64,000 nt of DNA from positions 417,907-481,906 of the forward strand of contig NZ_LHCI01000106.1 in assembly GCF_001280255.1 (NCBI RefSeq). Reading direction: 5' to 3'. The notes beneath the pieces were generated by a model, which ran no database searches, was not told the origin of the DNA, and saw nothing but the letters and a program-made list of their open reading frames with translations. Position numbers and translations under genes: made by a program. Origin of the DNA: Thermus aquaticus. GTDB lineage: Bacteria; Deinococcota; Deinococci; Deinococcales; Thermaceae. Positions 19,338 through 28,184 of the stretch are shown piece by piece (positions within the stretch are counted from its first letter, which is position 1; each line of letters starts with the position of its first letter).

Positions 19338-19358
19338 TGTGGATAACCCTGTGGATAA
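19338..19358 (-). promoter_or_regulatory. Two tandem perfect DnaA boxes
   Basis: TTATCCACA, the consensus DnaA box, reads on the minus strand at 19338-19346 and again at 19350-19358, same orientation, 12 bases apart. They lie 3 bases past the 3' end of the SRP RNA. Only two boxes and no AT-rich unwinding stretch are present, so this is not an origin. It could regulate the neighbouring RNA gene or titrate DnaA. Confidence 0.65.
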
Positions 19359-19361
19359 GTG

Positions 19362-19461
19362 GCCCCCGGCTGCCCAGCGGCACCCAGCCCGTGGCGCTTA
19401 GGGCTGCTTCCTTCCGGACCTGACCCGGTTCACGCCCGGACCGCCGCGCTGGACCGGGGGC
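19362..19461 (-). ncRNA. ffs: Signal recognition particle RNA (small bacterial SRP RNA)
   Basis: The minus strand holds the universally conserved SRP domain IV: GGTCAGGTCCGGAAGGAAGC, with the GGAA tetraloop and the asymmetric loop that binds Ffh. The ends pair as GCCCCCGG (5', 19454-19461) and CCGGGGGC (3', 19362-19369), giving about 100 nt of hairpin. This RNA with Ffh delivers nascent membrane proteins to FtsY and SecYEG. A TATACT -10 box lies at 19468-19473 on the minus strand, 6 bases before the 5' end. The 5' and 3' ends are set from the terminal helix and could be off by a few bases. Confidence 0.93.
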
Positions 19462-19467
19462 TTAGGT

Positions 19468-19473
19468 AGTATA
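19468..19473 (-). promoter_or_regulatory. -10 box of the SRP RNA gene
   Basis: TATACT on the minus strand lies 6 bases before the deduced RNA 5' end. On the plus strand the same bases give TAGTAT/TATAGC just ahead of the ABC ATPase ATG at 19480, so the two divergent transcripts may share this core. Confidence 0.6.
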
Positions 19474-19479
19474 GCACCC

Positions 19480-20358
19480 ATGGAAGCCCTGAGGCTAGAG
19501 GGCATCGGCAAGCGCTACGGCAGGAAGCCCATCCTGGAAGGGGTGAGCCTCACCGTGCGCTCAGGGGAGGTCTACGCCCTAGCGGGCCCCAACGGCTCCG
19601 GCAAGACCACCCTGATCCGCCTGGTCACCGGCCTGGCCTTTCCCAGCCAGGGCCGGGCCCTCATCCTGGGCGAGGACGTCCACAAGACCCCCACCGCCAG
19701 GCGCCACCTGGGGGCGGTGGTGGAGGCCCCCGCCGCCTTTTACCCCTATCTGACGGGACGGGAGAACCTGCGCCTTTCCGCCTACCTTACCGGGGTCAAG
19801 GAAGAGGCCCGCATCGCCGAGGTCCTGGCCCGGCTCAGGCTCCTAGCCGTGGCCGACCAGAAGGTGGAAAGCTACTCCCTGGGCCAGCGGCAGCGCCTGG
19901 GCCTGGCGGCGGCCATCCTCCACCGGCCCAAGGTCCTCGTCCTGGACGAGCCCACCAGCGGCCTGGACCCCGAGGGGGTGGATCTGGTCCATGGCCTCCT
20001 CCGGGAACTGGCCCGGGAAGGGGTGGCCGTCCTCCTCTCCACCCACCACCTGCAGGAGGTCTCCCGCTACGCCCACAAGGTGGGCATCCTGGGCGGGGGA
20101 AGGCTTCTGGACGAGGTGGCGCTCGGGAGCCGGGAGGTCTACCGCCTCGAGGCCCACCCCCTGGAGGGGGCCCTGGCCCTCCTCAAGGCCCTGCCCCAGG
20201 TGGCCTCGGCCCGGATCCAAAACGGGGCCATCCTCTTTGAGGGGGAGCGGGAAGCGGTCCTGAAGGCCCTCCTCAATGAGGGCTACCGCGTGGAGGCCCT
20301 CTACCCCCAGGGCTTTGACCTCATGGCCTACTACCAGGAAAGGGTGAAGCATGCTTAG
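19480..20358 (+). CDS. ABC transporter ATP-binding protein
   Basis: This ABC ATPase of 292 residues has Walker A G36PNGSGKTT, Q-loop region LGAVVEAPAAFYPYL, signature YSLGQRQRLGLA, Walker B VLVLDEPTSGLDP and the switch LLSTHHLQEV. A C-terminal domain of about 80 residues follows, as in drug, antibiotic or lipid exporters (CcmA/YhcH type). The signature LGQRQ deviates from LSGGQ, as is common in this subfamily. It overlaps the permease gene by 8 bases, so the two make one exporter. The substrate is unknown. Confidence 0.9.
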   Translation: MEALRLEGIGKRYGRKPILEGVSLTVRSGEVYALAGPNGSGKTTLIRLVTGLAFPSQGRALILGEDVHKTPTARRHLGAVVEAPAAFYPYLTGRENLRLSAYLTGVKEEARIAEVLARLRLLAVADQKVESYSLGQRQRLGLAAAILHRPKVLVLDEPTSGLDPEGVDLVHGLLRELAREGVAVLLSTHHLQEVSRYAHKVGILGGGRLLDEVALGSREVYRLEAHPLEGALALLKALPQVASARIQNGAILFEGEREAVLKALLNEGYRVEALYPQGFDLMAYYQERVKHA

Positions 20359-21121
20359 GCTCTTCCTCTTTGAGCTCTTCAAGCTCTTTAGGCTCCGCTC
20401 CGCGCGGCTTGGGCTTCTTTTCGCCTTCCTCCTCCCCTTTCTCTGGGCGCTGGCCCCGGGCCTCAAGGAGGTCTACGGCCTGGTCCTGGCCTCGGGGTGG
20501 CAGGTGGTCTCCTTGAGCCTCCTGGCGGGGATGGAGTTCCTCTTCCCCTTCCTGGTGGTCATGGCGGCGGGCGAGGCCCTGGGGAGCGAGGTGGCCCAGG
20601 GCACCTTAAAAAGCCTTCTCCTGAGGCCCCTTCCCCGCACCCTCCTCCTTCTCGCCAAGCTCCTGGCCGTCCTCCTCTACCCCTTCGTCCTCCTGTCCGT
20701 GAGCTTCCTGGGCGGCCTCCTGGCGGGCCTATTCCACGGCCTTGGCCCCTTCTACGGGGGCACGGGCCTGGGGGAGGGGGGGTTCGCCGGCGCGGGCCTC
20801 CTCACCCCGAAGGAGGCCCTCCTGGAGCTCCTCCGGGCCCACCTCCTGGCCGGGGCGGTCCTCACGCCCCTGGCCTCCCTGGCCCTCCTCTACGCCACCC
20901 TCTTCCTCTCCACCGCAGCGGGGGCCCTGGCGGCGGTGGCCACCCTCCTCCTCATGCGCCTCCTGGTGGCCTTCCCTGCCCTCACCCCCTTCCTCCTCAC
21001 CACCTACCTGGACCTCCACCTGAGACCCCAGGCGGCGGGGCTCGGGCTTTCCCTCCTTTTCATCTACACCGCGGGCTTTGCCCTCCTGGCCGCCCTCATC
21101 TTTGAGCGGAAGGACCTCTAG
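20351..21121 (+). CDS. ABC-2-type transporter permease
   Basis: This 256-residue protein has six predicted membrane helices with charged residues only in the short loops (LKEVYG, GSEVAQGTLKSLLLRPLPR). The motif EVAQGTLKSLLLRP before helix 3 is typical of ABC-2 permeases that pair with the CcmA-like ATPase encoded just upstream. The complex may export a lipid, peptide or drug, or be a stress-linked efflux system. Its stop overlaps the convergent M29 aminopeptidase gene by 4 bases. Confidence 0.85.
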   Translation: MLRLFLFELFKLFRLRSARLGLLFAFLLPFLWALAPGLKEVYGLVLASGWQVVSLSLLAGMEFLFPFLVVMAAGEALGSEVAQGTLKSLLLRPLPRTLLLLAKLLAVLLYPFVLLSVSFLGGLLAGLFHGLGPFYGGTGLGEGGFAGAGLLTPKEALLELLRAHLLAGAVLTPLASLALLYATLFLSTAAGALAAVATLLLMRLLVAFPALTPFLLTTYLDLHLRPQAAGLGLSLLFIYTAGFALLAALIFERKDL

Positions 21122-22182
21122 ACGAACCGTCCCTCCACCATAAGGGGCTCCCCGTCCAGAAGGAGCCTCCCCTCCTTCAAGGAAAGGACCAGGTCCCAGT
21201 GGAGGGCGCTCTCGTTCCTCCCCCCGGTCTCCGGGTAGCTCCGGCCCAGGGCCAGGTGGACCGTGCCCCCCATCTTCTCGTCCAGGAGGATGAGGCCCGT
21301 GGACCGGTCCAGGGCGAAGTTGGTGCCGATGCCCACCTCGCCGAGCCGTCTCGCCCCCGGGTCGGTGGCCAGGGCCTCCTTCAGGTAGTCCTCCCCCACC
21401 TGGGCCCGGGCCTCCACCACCTCTCCCCTATGGAAGCGGAGGTAAACCCCCTCCACCCGCCTGCCCCCCACGAAGGCGGGCAGGTTGAAGCGGACCTCGC
21501 CCTCGGCGGAGTCCTCGAGGGGCCCGGTGAAGACCTCCCCCGAGGGCATGTTGCGCCGCCCGTCGGAGTTCACCCAGGTGCGCCCCGCCACGGAGAGGGT
21601 GAGGTCGGTGCCGGGGGCCAGGATGCGGAGGATCTTCCCCTGGGAAAGCCGCCGGATGAGCCCCTCCTGGAAGGCGGCAAGCTCCCGCCAGGCGGCCACC
21701 GGGTCCTCCCGGTCCAGGAAGAGGGCCCTTTCCAGGTAGGCCCGAAAGGCCTCGGTGCCCATGCCCGCCCCCACGGCGTAGCCCACCGTGGGGTAGAGGG
21801 TGAGGGCCCAGCGCTTCTGCAGGCGGAGCTCGCTTAGGGGCCGCCAGGCCCGCTGGTGCCTGAGGGCGAGGGCAGGGTCCACGGAGGCCCCTTCCAAGGG
21901 GTTCTCGGCGGAAAGGACCCTCAGGAACTTATCTGCCTTCTCGTAGAGGGCCCGCTCCACCTCGGGGATGGCCTCCAGCCACCTTCCCCCATGAAGGAGG
22001 AAGTCCCGGGCCTCCCCCGGGTAGCCCAGGCGGAAGAGGGGGTAGGCCCCCCGCTGGAGGAGGGCCCGCTTCAGGTGGGGAAGAAGGGGCAGCGCTGGGG
22101 TTTCCGCCTCCACCAAGACGGTCTCCCCGGGGGCGGCCTCGAGGCAGTAGGCCGCAAGGAGCTCGGCAAAGCGCGCTTCCAC
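21118..22182 (-). CDS. M29-family aminopeptidase (aminopeptidase T type)
   Basis: This protein of 354 residues matches the M29 family of thermophilic aminopeptidases. Metal-site segments are NMPSGEVFTGP (Glu), RLGEVGIGTN (Glu), LDEKMGGTVHLALGRSYPETGG (His) and ALHWDLV (His and Asp); two metal ions, often Co or Zn, are bound. The enzyme removes N-terminal residues in the cytoplasm. The start is a GTG at 22182 with TATGAT 6 bases upstream on the minus strand (22189-22194), so the message is leaderless. It is divergent from the E2-like gene. T. thermophilus AmpT is a similar enzyme. Confidence 0.88.
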   Translation of the reverse strand: MEARFAELLAAYCLEAAPGETVLVEAETPALPLLPHLKRALLQRGAYPLFRLGYPGEARDFLLHGGRWLEAIPEVERALYEKADKFLRVLSAENPLEGASVDPALALRHQRAWRPLSELRLQKRWALTLYPTVGYAVGAGMGTEAFRAYLERALFLDREDPVAAWRELAAFQEGLIRRLSQGKILRILAPGTDLTLSVAGRTWVNSDGRRNMPSGEVFTGPLEDSAEGEVRFNLPAFVGGRRVEGVYLRFHRGEVVEARAQVGEDYLKEALATDPGARRLGEVGIGTNFALDRSTGLILLDEKMGGTVHLALGRSYPETGGRNESALHWDLVLSLKEGRLLLDGEPLMVEGRFV

Positions 22183-22188
22183 TCTGCT

Positions 22189-22194
22189 ATCATA
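22189..22194 (-). promoter_or_regulatory. -10 box of the M29 aminopeptidase gene
   Basis: TATGAT ends exactly 6 bases before the GTG start, with no room for a ribosome-binding site. The plus-strand reading TATCAT may serve the divergent E2-like gene at 22203. Confidence 0.55.
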
Positions 22195-22202
22195 GGACCA
22201 AG

Positions 22203-23198
22203 ATGGAAGAACCCAAAATCACGCCCCTGGCCCGTCGGCTCGCCGAGGAGAACGGCATAGACTGGCGCAGGCTGAAGGGCACGGGTCCGGATGGCACCAT
22301 CGTGGAGCGGGACATCCTGGCCTTCCTGGCCAAGGTCATGGCCGGGGAGGTGGACCTCCCCCCCATGCCGGAATCGCCCCCGCCCCTGCCCCCCGAGGAG
22401 GAGCTGAAGCGGGCCCAGGCCGCTCTGGAAAGGGAAGGGGTGGACCTTGCCGAGCTCATCCCCGAGGCCCCCAAGACCCCCACCCTGCAGGTGGAGGAGG
22501 TCCCCGAGGAGGAGCTCGCCCTGGACTTCCCCGAGATAGACCTCCTGGACGAGGAGCCCCTCTTCCTCCCCGAGGAGGAAGAGGCCCTCGAGGCCTGGGA
22601 GGAGGACCTTTTGGAAAGGCCCCTCCCCGAGCCCCGGCAAGAGGAGCTTCAGGAGGCCGCCCAGGAGGCCCCTGAACCCGAGGCGCCTCCCGCCCTCGAG
22701 GAAGCCCTCCCCACCCAGGAGATCCCCCCAGGCCCTCTCCTGGGGGTGGCCCCCGTGCCCGCGCCCGCCCAAAGCGCCCCCCTTCGGGTCTTCCGCCGGA
22801 AGGTGGACCAGACGCGTCTAGGGGAGGCCCTGGCTGCCTTCCACCGGGTCCACGGGGTACCGGAAACCCCTCTGCCCTTCCTCCTCAAGGCGGCGGAAAG
22901 GGCCCTCGCCGAGCTGGAGCTCCCCCATAGGCCCCTCCTCGGCCGGGTGGAGGGGGAAAGGGTCAGGGGCCTCAGGCCAAGCCCGGCCTTCCTGGCCCTT
23001 TTCCACCAGGAGGGCGGGGAAGAGGGGGAAGGCCTCCTCTGCTTCTTCGGCGAGGAGGAGGTCCACACGGGCCGGCCCAGCCTCTTCCTGGCCCCCGACG
23101 GGATCCTCGCCGTCTCAGGGCTGGATGCCCCCCTGGCCAGGAAGCTTCTGGAGCGGGTGGCCCTCTACCTGGAAGACCCCGTCCTCCTGTTGGCCTAG
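22203..23198 (+). CDS. E3-binding-domain protein with an inactive E2-like domain
   Basis: This 331-residue protein has three parts. Residues 3-42 ([16 protein letters not shown] then [18 protein letters not shown]) are a peripheral subunit-binding domain of 2-oxoacid dehydrogenase E2. Residues 50-190 are a very acidic Pro/Glu/Leu linker. Residues 195-331 keep the outline of the E2 acyltransferase domain, ending [16 protein letters not shown]. There is no N-terminal lipoyl domain, and the DHRxxDG active site is replaced by SGLDAPL. It cannot be a normal E2. It may dock E3 or E1 to something else. No E1, E2 or E3 gene is near. Confidence 0.65.
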   Translation: MEEPKITPLARRLAEENGIDWRRLKGTGPDGTIVERDILAFLAKVMAGEVDLPPMPESPPPLPPEEELKRAQAALEREGVDLAELIPEAPKTPTLQVEEVPEEELALDFPEIDLLDEEPLFLPEEEEALEAWEEDLLERPLPEPRQEELQEAAQEAPEPEAPPALEEALPTQEIPPGPLLGVAPVPAPAQSAPLRVFRRKVDQTRLGEALAAFHRVHGVPETPLPFLLKAAERALAELELPHRPLLGRVEGERVRGLRPSPAFLALFHQEGGEEGEGLLCFFGEEEVHTGRPSLFLAPDGILAVSGLDAPLARKLLERVALYLEDPVLLLA

Positions 23199-25192
23199 CG
23201 CCTTCTCCGCCGCCTCTTCCCCGGAAGGGCTTCCGGGGCCTTCACGCCCTGGAGCCTGGCCTCCAGGGCTCGGATCTCGTCCCTAAGCGCCGCCGCCCGC
23301 TCAAAGTCCAGGGCCTCCGCCGCCTGCCACATGAGAAGCTCCAGCTCCGCCAACCGGGCCTTGAGGTCCTCCTCTTCCGAAGGGAGCTCAAAGGGGGCCT
23401 CCCCGTACCCCTCGGGGCGGATCACCGCCCGCACCCCCTTCTCCACCGTCTTGGGGACGATGCCGTGCTCGAGGTTGTAGGCCTCCTGGATGGCCCGCCT
23501 CCGGTTGGTCTCCCGGATGGCCTTCTCCATGGCCTCGGAGACCTGGTCGGCGTAGAGCCAGACCTCGCCCCTGGCGTTCCTGGCCGCCCGGCCGATGGTC
23601 TGGATGAGGCTCCTTTCGCTCCTGAGGAAACCGGTCTTGTCGGCGTCCAGGATGGCCACCAGGCTGACCTCGGGGAGGTCCAGGCCCTCGCGGAGGAGGT
23701 TGATCCCCACTAGGGCATCAAAGTGGCCCAGGCGCAGATCCCGGATCAAGGCCTGGCGCTCAAAGGCGTCCAGCTCGTGGTGGAGGTAGCGGGCCCGGAT
23801 GCCGTGCTCCACCAGAAAGTCGGTGAGCTCCTCGGCCATGCGCACGGTGAGGACCGTGACCAGGGTCCTCTCCCCCCGCTGGGCCCGCTCCCGGATGCCC
23901 TCCATGAGGTCCAGGATCTGGTTCTCCGTGGGCTTGACCCGCACCAGGGGGTCCAATAGCCCCGTGGGCCGGATGATCTGCTCCACCACCCGGCCCGAGT
24001 GCGCAAGCTCAAAGGGCCCCGGGGTGGCGGAGACGAAGACCACCTGGGAGACCTTCTCCAAAAACTCCTCAAAGCGCAGGGGGCGGTTGTCCAGGGCCGA
24101 GGGCAGGCGGAAGCCGTAGTCCACCAGGGTCTTCTTGCGCGCGTAGTCCCCCCGGTACATGCCCTGGAGCTGGGGCACGGTCACGTGGGACTCATCCAGG
24201 AAGACCAGGAAGTCCTCGGGGAAGTAGTCCAGGAGGGTGAAGGGGGGCTCCCCGGGGGCCTTGCCCGTGAAGTAGCGGGCGTAGTTCTCCACCCCCGGGC
24301 AGGTGCCCATGACCCTCAGCATCTCCAGGTCGTAGAGGGTGCGCTCCTTGAGGCGCTGGGCGTAGAGGACCTCGCCCCGTTCCTCAAAGTAGCGGACCCG
24401 TTCCCAGAGCTCCTTCTCTATCTCCTTCAGGATCTCCTCCAGCCCCTCCGGGGAGAGGTAGTGGGTGGCGGGGAAGAGGACGAAGCCCGGAAGCTCCCGC
24501 AAGCGTTCCCCGGTGATGGGGTGGACCTGGAGGATGCGCTCCACCTCGTTGCCAAAGAGCTCCACCCGGATGGGCTCGGTCTCGTAGGCGGGGAAGACCT
24601 CCAGGACCTCCCCCCTGGCCCGGAAGCGGCCCGGGGAGAGGTCTATCTCGTTCCGCTCGTAGCCCAGGTCCAAAAGCCTCTCCAAGAGGGCCTCCCGGGG
24701 GTAGCGCTGGCCCCGTTCCACCACCAGGTTCCGCGCCCGATACTCCCTCGGGTCCCCCAGGCCGTAGATGGCGGAGACCGAGGCCACCACGATCACGTCC
24801 CGCCGGGTGAGGAGGCTTCGGGTGGTGGAGTGCCTTAGGCGCTCAATCTCCGGGTTGATGCTGGCGTCCTTCTCTATGTAGAGGTCCTTCCCCGGCACGT
24901 AGGCCTCGGGCTGGTAGTAGTCGTAGTAGCTGATGAAGTACTCCACGGCGTTCTCCGGGAAGAGCTCCCGGAACTCCGCCGCGAGCTGGGCCGCCAAGAT
25001 CTTGTTGGGGGCGAGGACCAAGGCGGGCCGCCCCAGGGCCTCAATGACCTTGGCCATGGTGACGGTCTTCCCCGTGCCCGTGGCCCCGAGGAGGGTGACG
25101 TAGCGCTCCCCGTCCCTCAGGGCCTCTAAAAGCTCCCCTATGGCCTTGGGCTGGTCCCCCTTGGGCCCTGGCCCCCGGTAGCGGAAGGTCAT
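23195..25192 (-). CDS. uvrB: Excinuclease ABC subunit B
   Basis: This 665-residue UvrB has Walker [17 protein letters not shown], the beta-hairpin that locks DNA ([16 protein letters not shown]), helicase motif [15 protein letters not shown], motif [14 protein letters not shown], motifs V and VI ([20 protein letters not shown]) and a C-terminal UVR segment ([24 protein letters not shown]) that binds UvrC. It loads onto damaged DNA from UvrA and recruits UvrC for dual incision. The start has TATACT 7 bases upstream on the minus strand. It converges with the E2-like gene by a 4-base overlap. Confidence 0.97.
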   Translation of the reverse strand: MTFRYRGPGPKGDQPKAIGELLEALRDGERYVTLLGATGTGKTVTMAKVIEALGRPALVLAPNKILAAQLAAEFRELFPENAVEYFISYYDYYQPEAYVPGKDLYIEKDASINPEIERLRHSTTRSLLTRRDVIVVASVSAIYGLGDPREYRARNLVVERGQRYPREALLERLLDLGYERNEIDLSPGRFRARGEVLEVFPAYETEPIRVELFGNEVERILQVHPITGERLRELPGFVLFPATHYLSPEGLEEILKEIEKELWERVRYFEERGEVLYAQRLKERTLYDLEMLRVMGTCPGVENYARYFTGKAPGEPPFTLLDYFPEDFLVFLDESHVTVPQLQGMYRGDYARKKTLVDYGFRLPSALDNRPLRFEEFLEKVSQVVFVSATPGPFELAHSGRVVEQIIRPTGLLDPLVRVKPTENQILDLMEGIRERAQRGERTLVTVLTVRMAEELTDFLVEHGIRARYLHHELDAFERQALIRDLRLGHFDALVGINLLREGLDLPEVSLVAILDADKTGFLRSERSLIQTIGRAARNARGEVWLYADQVSEAMEKAIRETNRRRAIQEAYNLEHGIVPKTVEKGVRAVIRPEGYGEAPFELPSEEEDLKARLAELELLMWQAAEALDFERAAALRDEIRALEARLQGVKAPEALPGKRRRRRR

Positions 25193-25199
25193 CCCTTTG

Positions 25200-25205
25200 A
25201 GTATA
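25200..25205 (-). promoter_or_regulatory. -10 box of uvrB
   Basis: TATACT lies 7 bases before the uvrB ATG on the minus strand, a leaderless layout. A 12-bp perfect hairpin (25217-25243) sits just upstream of it. Confidence 0.5.
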
Positions 25206-25216
25206 GGGACTGGGGT

Positions 25217-25243
25217 CCCCAGCCCGGCAAGGCCGGGCTGGGG
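25217..25243. repeat. Perfect 12-bp inverted repeat between slpA terminator and uvrB promoter
   Basis: CCCCAGCCCGGC (25217-25228) pairs perfectly with GCCGGGCTGGGG (25232-25243) over a 3-base loop. No T-run follows on either strand. It may be a backup terminator for slpA or a site acting on the uvrB promoter. Confidence 0.6.
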
Positions 25244-25246
25244 TGA

Positions 25247-25274
25247 GAAAACCCCCGCCCCTAAGGGGCGGGGG
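25247..25274 (-). terminator. Rho-independent terminator after slpA
   Basis: On the minus strand a 10-bp all-GC stem (GGGGCGGGGG complement, arms 25252-25261 and 25265-25274, 3-base loop) is followed by TTTTCTC. It lies 15 bases beyond the slpA stop. Confidence 0.85.
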
Positions 25275-25288
25275 AAGGGGCCTAGGGC

Positions 25289-28024
25289 CTAGAACCTAGT
25301 GGTGTAGGTGACCCGGAAGGTGCGGGCGTGGTCGCCGAGAGAGGTGATGTACTCCCCGTAGTCGGCGCGGAAGTCGTAGTAGGACCAGGTCACGTTGAAG
25401 CCGGCCACGGAGCCGCTGACGGAGCCGCTGTTGGTACCGTTGTTCGAGTAGAGGCGGTCGTCCGACGGGTCAAAGGCCCTGTTGACAGCCCCCACCCGGA
25501 TGCTGGCCACGTTGGACGCCCGGTACTCCCCGTAGCGGGCCTCCAGCTTGGAGCCGGGGAAGAGGAACTCGCCCAAGGAGAGGCCCACGCTCCACTTGAG
25601 CTCCTCGACGGGGCTCGGGCCGACCGTCTGCCGCGTCTGCCGCGCGGCCACCTCCCCGGTGAGGCTGGGCTTGAAGGGGAGGCCATCCAGCTTGAGGCTG
25701 GCCTGGAGGCCGCCCTTCAGGGTCTCGTCGCCTTGGGTGTTGAAGTTGGGCTCGTGGTAGCGGAAGAGGATCTTGTCCAGGCTCAAGGGGCCCAGGGCGA
25801 GCTTGTAGTCCCCGTAGACAGCGAGGCCGAAGTAGGGGGTGGGGGTAGAGGCGCTCGGGAGATTGTACGTGCCCTGCAGGGTGAGGTTGAGGTCCTTGAC
25901 CAGGGCGTCCTTGGCAGCCCCGTCGTGGCTGAGGGTGCCGGTGATGCGGGCGCTCGTCTGGGTGTCAAGGTCCACGTAGGAGGCCCCGGTCCAGGCGGCG
26001 TCGTAGGCAGCCCTCAGGCTGAAGCCGGAGAAGAGGGCCACCTTGGCGGAGGCGCCAGCTTCCGTGGTGATGGTGCCAGGGTTGTAGGGATAGGCGCCGT
26101 AGCTATTCAGGTAGCCGCCAAGCTCCACGGGGCCCAGGGGGAGGCCCAGCTCCACGCCCAGGCCTTCCTCATTGGGAGGGTAGGGGGCGGGGTTCTGCCG
26201 GCCCGTCACGCCGCCGTAGTACTGCAGGTGATCGGCGGACATGCCGGCCACGCCGTACTCGTACTGGGGGTCCACGGCGTGGTAGTTGGCCTTGAGGCTC
26301 AAGGGCCCGAGCTTCCCGTCCAGCTGGACGTAGTAGACCCAGTTGGAGATGGTGGGGTCAAAGTAGTCCCGGAAGTAGATGCCGGTGGCGGGACGGCTGG
26401 TGACGAAGAGGCCCTTGACGCTGAAGTCCCCCAGCTTCAGGGTGCCGTCCACGCCCAGGGCGGAGCGGTCGGGGTTGGCTGGAGGAGTGGCAGTAAGGGG
26501 CTCGGTGTCGGCCAAGGCGTAGTTCAGGGCCAGGGTGAGGCCCTCCAGGGGCTTGAAGGCGGCGCGGATGCCGAAGTAGCCCCTGTCCCCAAAGATGTCG
26601 CCTGAGTCGCCATCCGAAGAAGTCCCCAGGACCACGGTGACCTCCGGGCTCAGGGGAAGCTTGGTCCCCTGGAAGGTGGCCACCACCCCTTGGCGGTGCT
26701 CCCGCCCGGCGGGGTCGGAGCGGTTCACGAAGAGGTAGTCGTTGAACCGGAAGGAGCTGGCCCGCCAGTGGTAGACCACGCTGAAGGGCTGGCCGTCCAC
26801 GGTGCCCTTGAGGGTGGCGGTGTTCAGGCGGAGGTTCGGGGTCGGCGCCCCCGAGGCGATGGCGCTGGCAAGGATCTGGACCGTGGCCTCGCTCACGGCC
26901 ACTCCAGTGGCGGCGGGGGCGTTGTTCTTGACGCCGAAGTCCAGGGTAAGGCTACCCCCGGTGAGTTGGCGGGAGGCCACGTCTTCCAAGCGGACGTTGG
27001 AAGCCACCTGCCCGGTAGGCCCAAACACCCCCGTGGAGAAGGGCGTGGCGAAGAGGCGGTCAATGTCAAAGTCGGTGCCAGCAAGGGTCACAAAGCCATA
27101 GGTGGCGGTAAGGGAGCCCTTGATGGAGTACTGCACTTTGGAGAGGTCGGCCACCTGGCTCTCCAGCTTGGAGACCTTCTCGGAGAGGGAGACCAGGTCG
27201 GAGCGCAGGGCGGCGGCGAACTCCTGGACGGCGGCCACGTCCTCCTTGGAAGCCAGTTCGTCCAGGTTGATGGCGGGGCCCTCACCCCGCTCGGCCAGAG
27301 CCTTCTCCAGAGCGGTCACCCGGTCCTGGAGGGAGAGGACGTCCTGGTTGAGGAGGACGGCCAGCTCGTTGAGGGCCTGGATGGCCTGGGCGTTGGCCTC
27401 CACCTGGGTGGCGAGGGCGGCCAGGTCGCCCTTCACGCCCTCCACGTCCTGGGCCAAGGCCTCCAGCTGCTCGGCCAGCTGCTGGGCCTGGGCCAGGGCG
27501 GTGTCGGCGGCGATGGAGGCGGCCTCCACCCGGTCCAGGAGGTCCTGGAGGGCGGCCTGGTCCATGCCGGGCTCCACCTCGGGCATGGGCTGGGCCCTGA
27601 GCTCCTCGATCAAGGCCTCGAGGCGGGCGATGTCGTCCTTGGTGGCGGCGCTGTCCTCCAGGGCGGAGACCCTAACCCCTAGGGCGGCCAGCTCGGCGGC
27701 CAGCTCCTGGATGGCGTTCTTCAGGGCCTCGAGGTCCTCGGGGGACATGGCCTCCATGGTGGGGGAGGTGCCCTTGGCCTTCAGCTCCTCCTCAATCTGC
27801 TGCAGGAGGCGGTAGATGATGAGGGCGGCCTGGTAGCGGGTGATGGGCTCGTTGCCCCGGAAGGTGCCGTCCGGGAAGCCAACGACGATCCCCTTGGCCG
27901 CCAGGGCCTCCACGGCCTCCTTGGCCCAGTGCCCGGCGGGCACGTCGGAGAACTGGGCTAGACCGAACCCCATGGAGAGGACGGTCAGAAGCCCGGCCAG
28001 TAGCGCGACAAGCCTTTTCTTCAT
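25289..28024 (-). CDS. slpA: S-layer protein with SLH domain and C-terminal beta-barrel (SlpA/OmpM type)
   Basis: This protein of 911 residues starts with a signal peptide (MKKRLVALLAGLLTVLSMGFG, cleaved near LAQ). One SLH domain follows (FSDVPAGHWAKEAVEALA, GFPDGTFRGNEPITRYQAAL, residues 24-80), for binding pyruvylated cell-wall polymer. Residues 90-300 form a long coiled coil (LEDSAATKDDIARLEAL, repeated LEKALAERG). The rest is a Tyr/Gly-rich barrel ending in RVTYTTRF with terminal Phe. This is the main Thermus envelope protein, tying the outer layer to the wall. The start at 28024 is fixed by AAAGGAGGT; an upstream in-frame ATG at 28159 lies inside the promoter. Terminator, promoter and long leader are visible. 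Confidence 0.95.
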   Translation of the reverse strand: MKKRLVALLAGLLTVLSMGFGLAQFSDVPAGHWAKEAVEALAAKGIVVGFPDGTFRGNEPITRYQAALIIYRLLQQIEEELKAKGTSPTMEAMSPEDLEALKNAIQELAAELAALGVRVSALEDSAATKDDIARLEALIEELRAQPMPEVEPGMDQAALQDLLDRVEAASIAADTALAQAQQLAEQLEALAQDVEGVKGDLAALATQVEANAQAIQALNELAVLLNQDVLSLQDRVTALEKALAERGEGPAINLDELASKEDVAAVQEFAAALRSDLVSLSEKVSKLESQVADLSKVQYSIKGSLTATYGFVTLAGTDFDIDRLFATPFSTGVFGPTGQVASNVRLEDVASRQLTGGSLTLDFGVKNNAPAATGVAVSEATVQILASAIASGAPTPNLRLNTATLKGTVDGQPFSVVYHWRASSFRFNDYLFVNRSDPAGREHRQGVVATFQGTKLPLSPEVTVVLGTSSDGDSGDIFGDRGYFGIRAAFKPLEGLTLALNYALADTEPLTATPPANPDRSALGVDGTLKLGDFSVKGLFVTSRPATGIYFRDYFDPTISNWVYYVQLDGKLGPLSLKANYHAVDPQYEYGVAGMSADHLQYYGGVTGRQNPAPYPPNEEGLGVELGLPLGPVELGGYLNSYGAYPYNPGTITTEAGASAKVALFSGFSLRAAYDAAWTGASYVDLDTQTSARITGTLSHDGAAKDALVKDLNLTLQGTYNLPSASTPTPYFGLAVYGDYKLALGPLSLDKILFRYHEPNFNTQGDETLKGGLQASLKLDGLPFKPSLTGEVAARQTRQTVGPSPVEELKWSVGLSLGEFLFPGSKLEARYGEYRASNVASIRVGAVNRAFDPSDDRLYSNNGTNSGSVSGSVAGFNVTWSYYDFRADYGEYITSLGDHARTFRVTYTTRF

Positions 28025-28148
28025 ATCTCCCAACACCTCCTTTGGAGGTCTGGGACCTTGGCGGGCGAGTTTCCGCGTTTCCTCTCCGCCCTTAGCCCCA
28101 GGAGCAAGGTCAGCGGGCGCTGTTCGCCCCGGCTTTGACCTTGCGTCC
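28025..28148 (-). promoter_or_regulatory. Long 5' leader of slpA
   Basis: From the deduced transcription start near 28148 to the ATG is about 124 bases, close to the roughly 127-base slpA leader I recall for T. thermophilus, where the leader controls expression. It ends with a strong AAAGGAGGTGTT ribosome-binding site. No open frame in it has Thermus-like features. Confidence 0.6.
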
Positions 28149-28154
28149 GCGGAT

Positions 28155-28184
28155 ATCATAAAGGCCTCATCCCGCTCTTGTCAA
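28155..28184 (-). promoter_or_regulatory. slpA promoter
   Basis: On the minus strand TTGACA (28179-28184) and TATGAT (28155-28160) are separated by 18 bases, the best sigma-70-type promoter in the window, as expected for the most abundant surface protein. Its -35 lies within the near-palindrome CTTGTCAAG shared with the glmS promoter. Confidence 0.85.

Noticed and set aside
19338-19358. Chromosomal origin
   Set aside because: There are only two DnaA boxes, with no AT-rich region and no dnaA or dnaN gene nearby.
28025-28159. In-frame extension of slpA to an ATG at 28159
   Set aside because: It crosses the -10 and the transcription start. The signal peptide and a strong ribosome-binding site fix the start at 28024.
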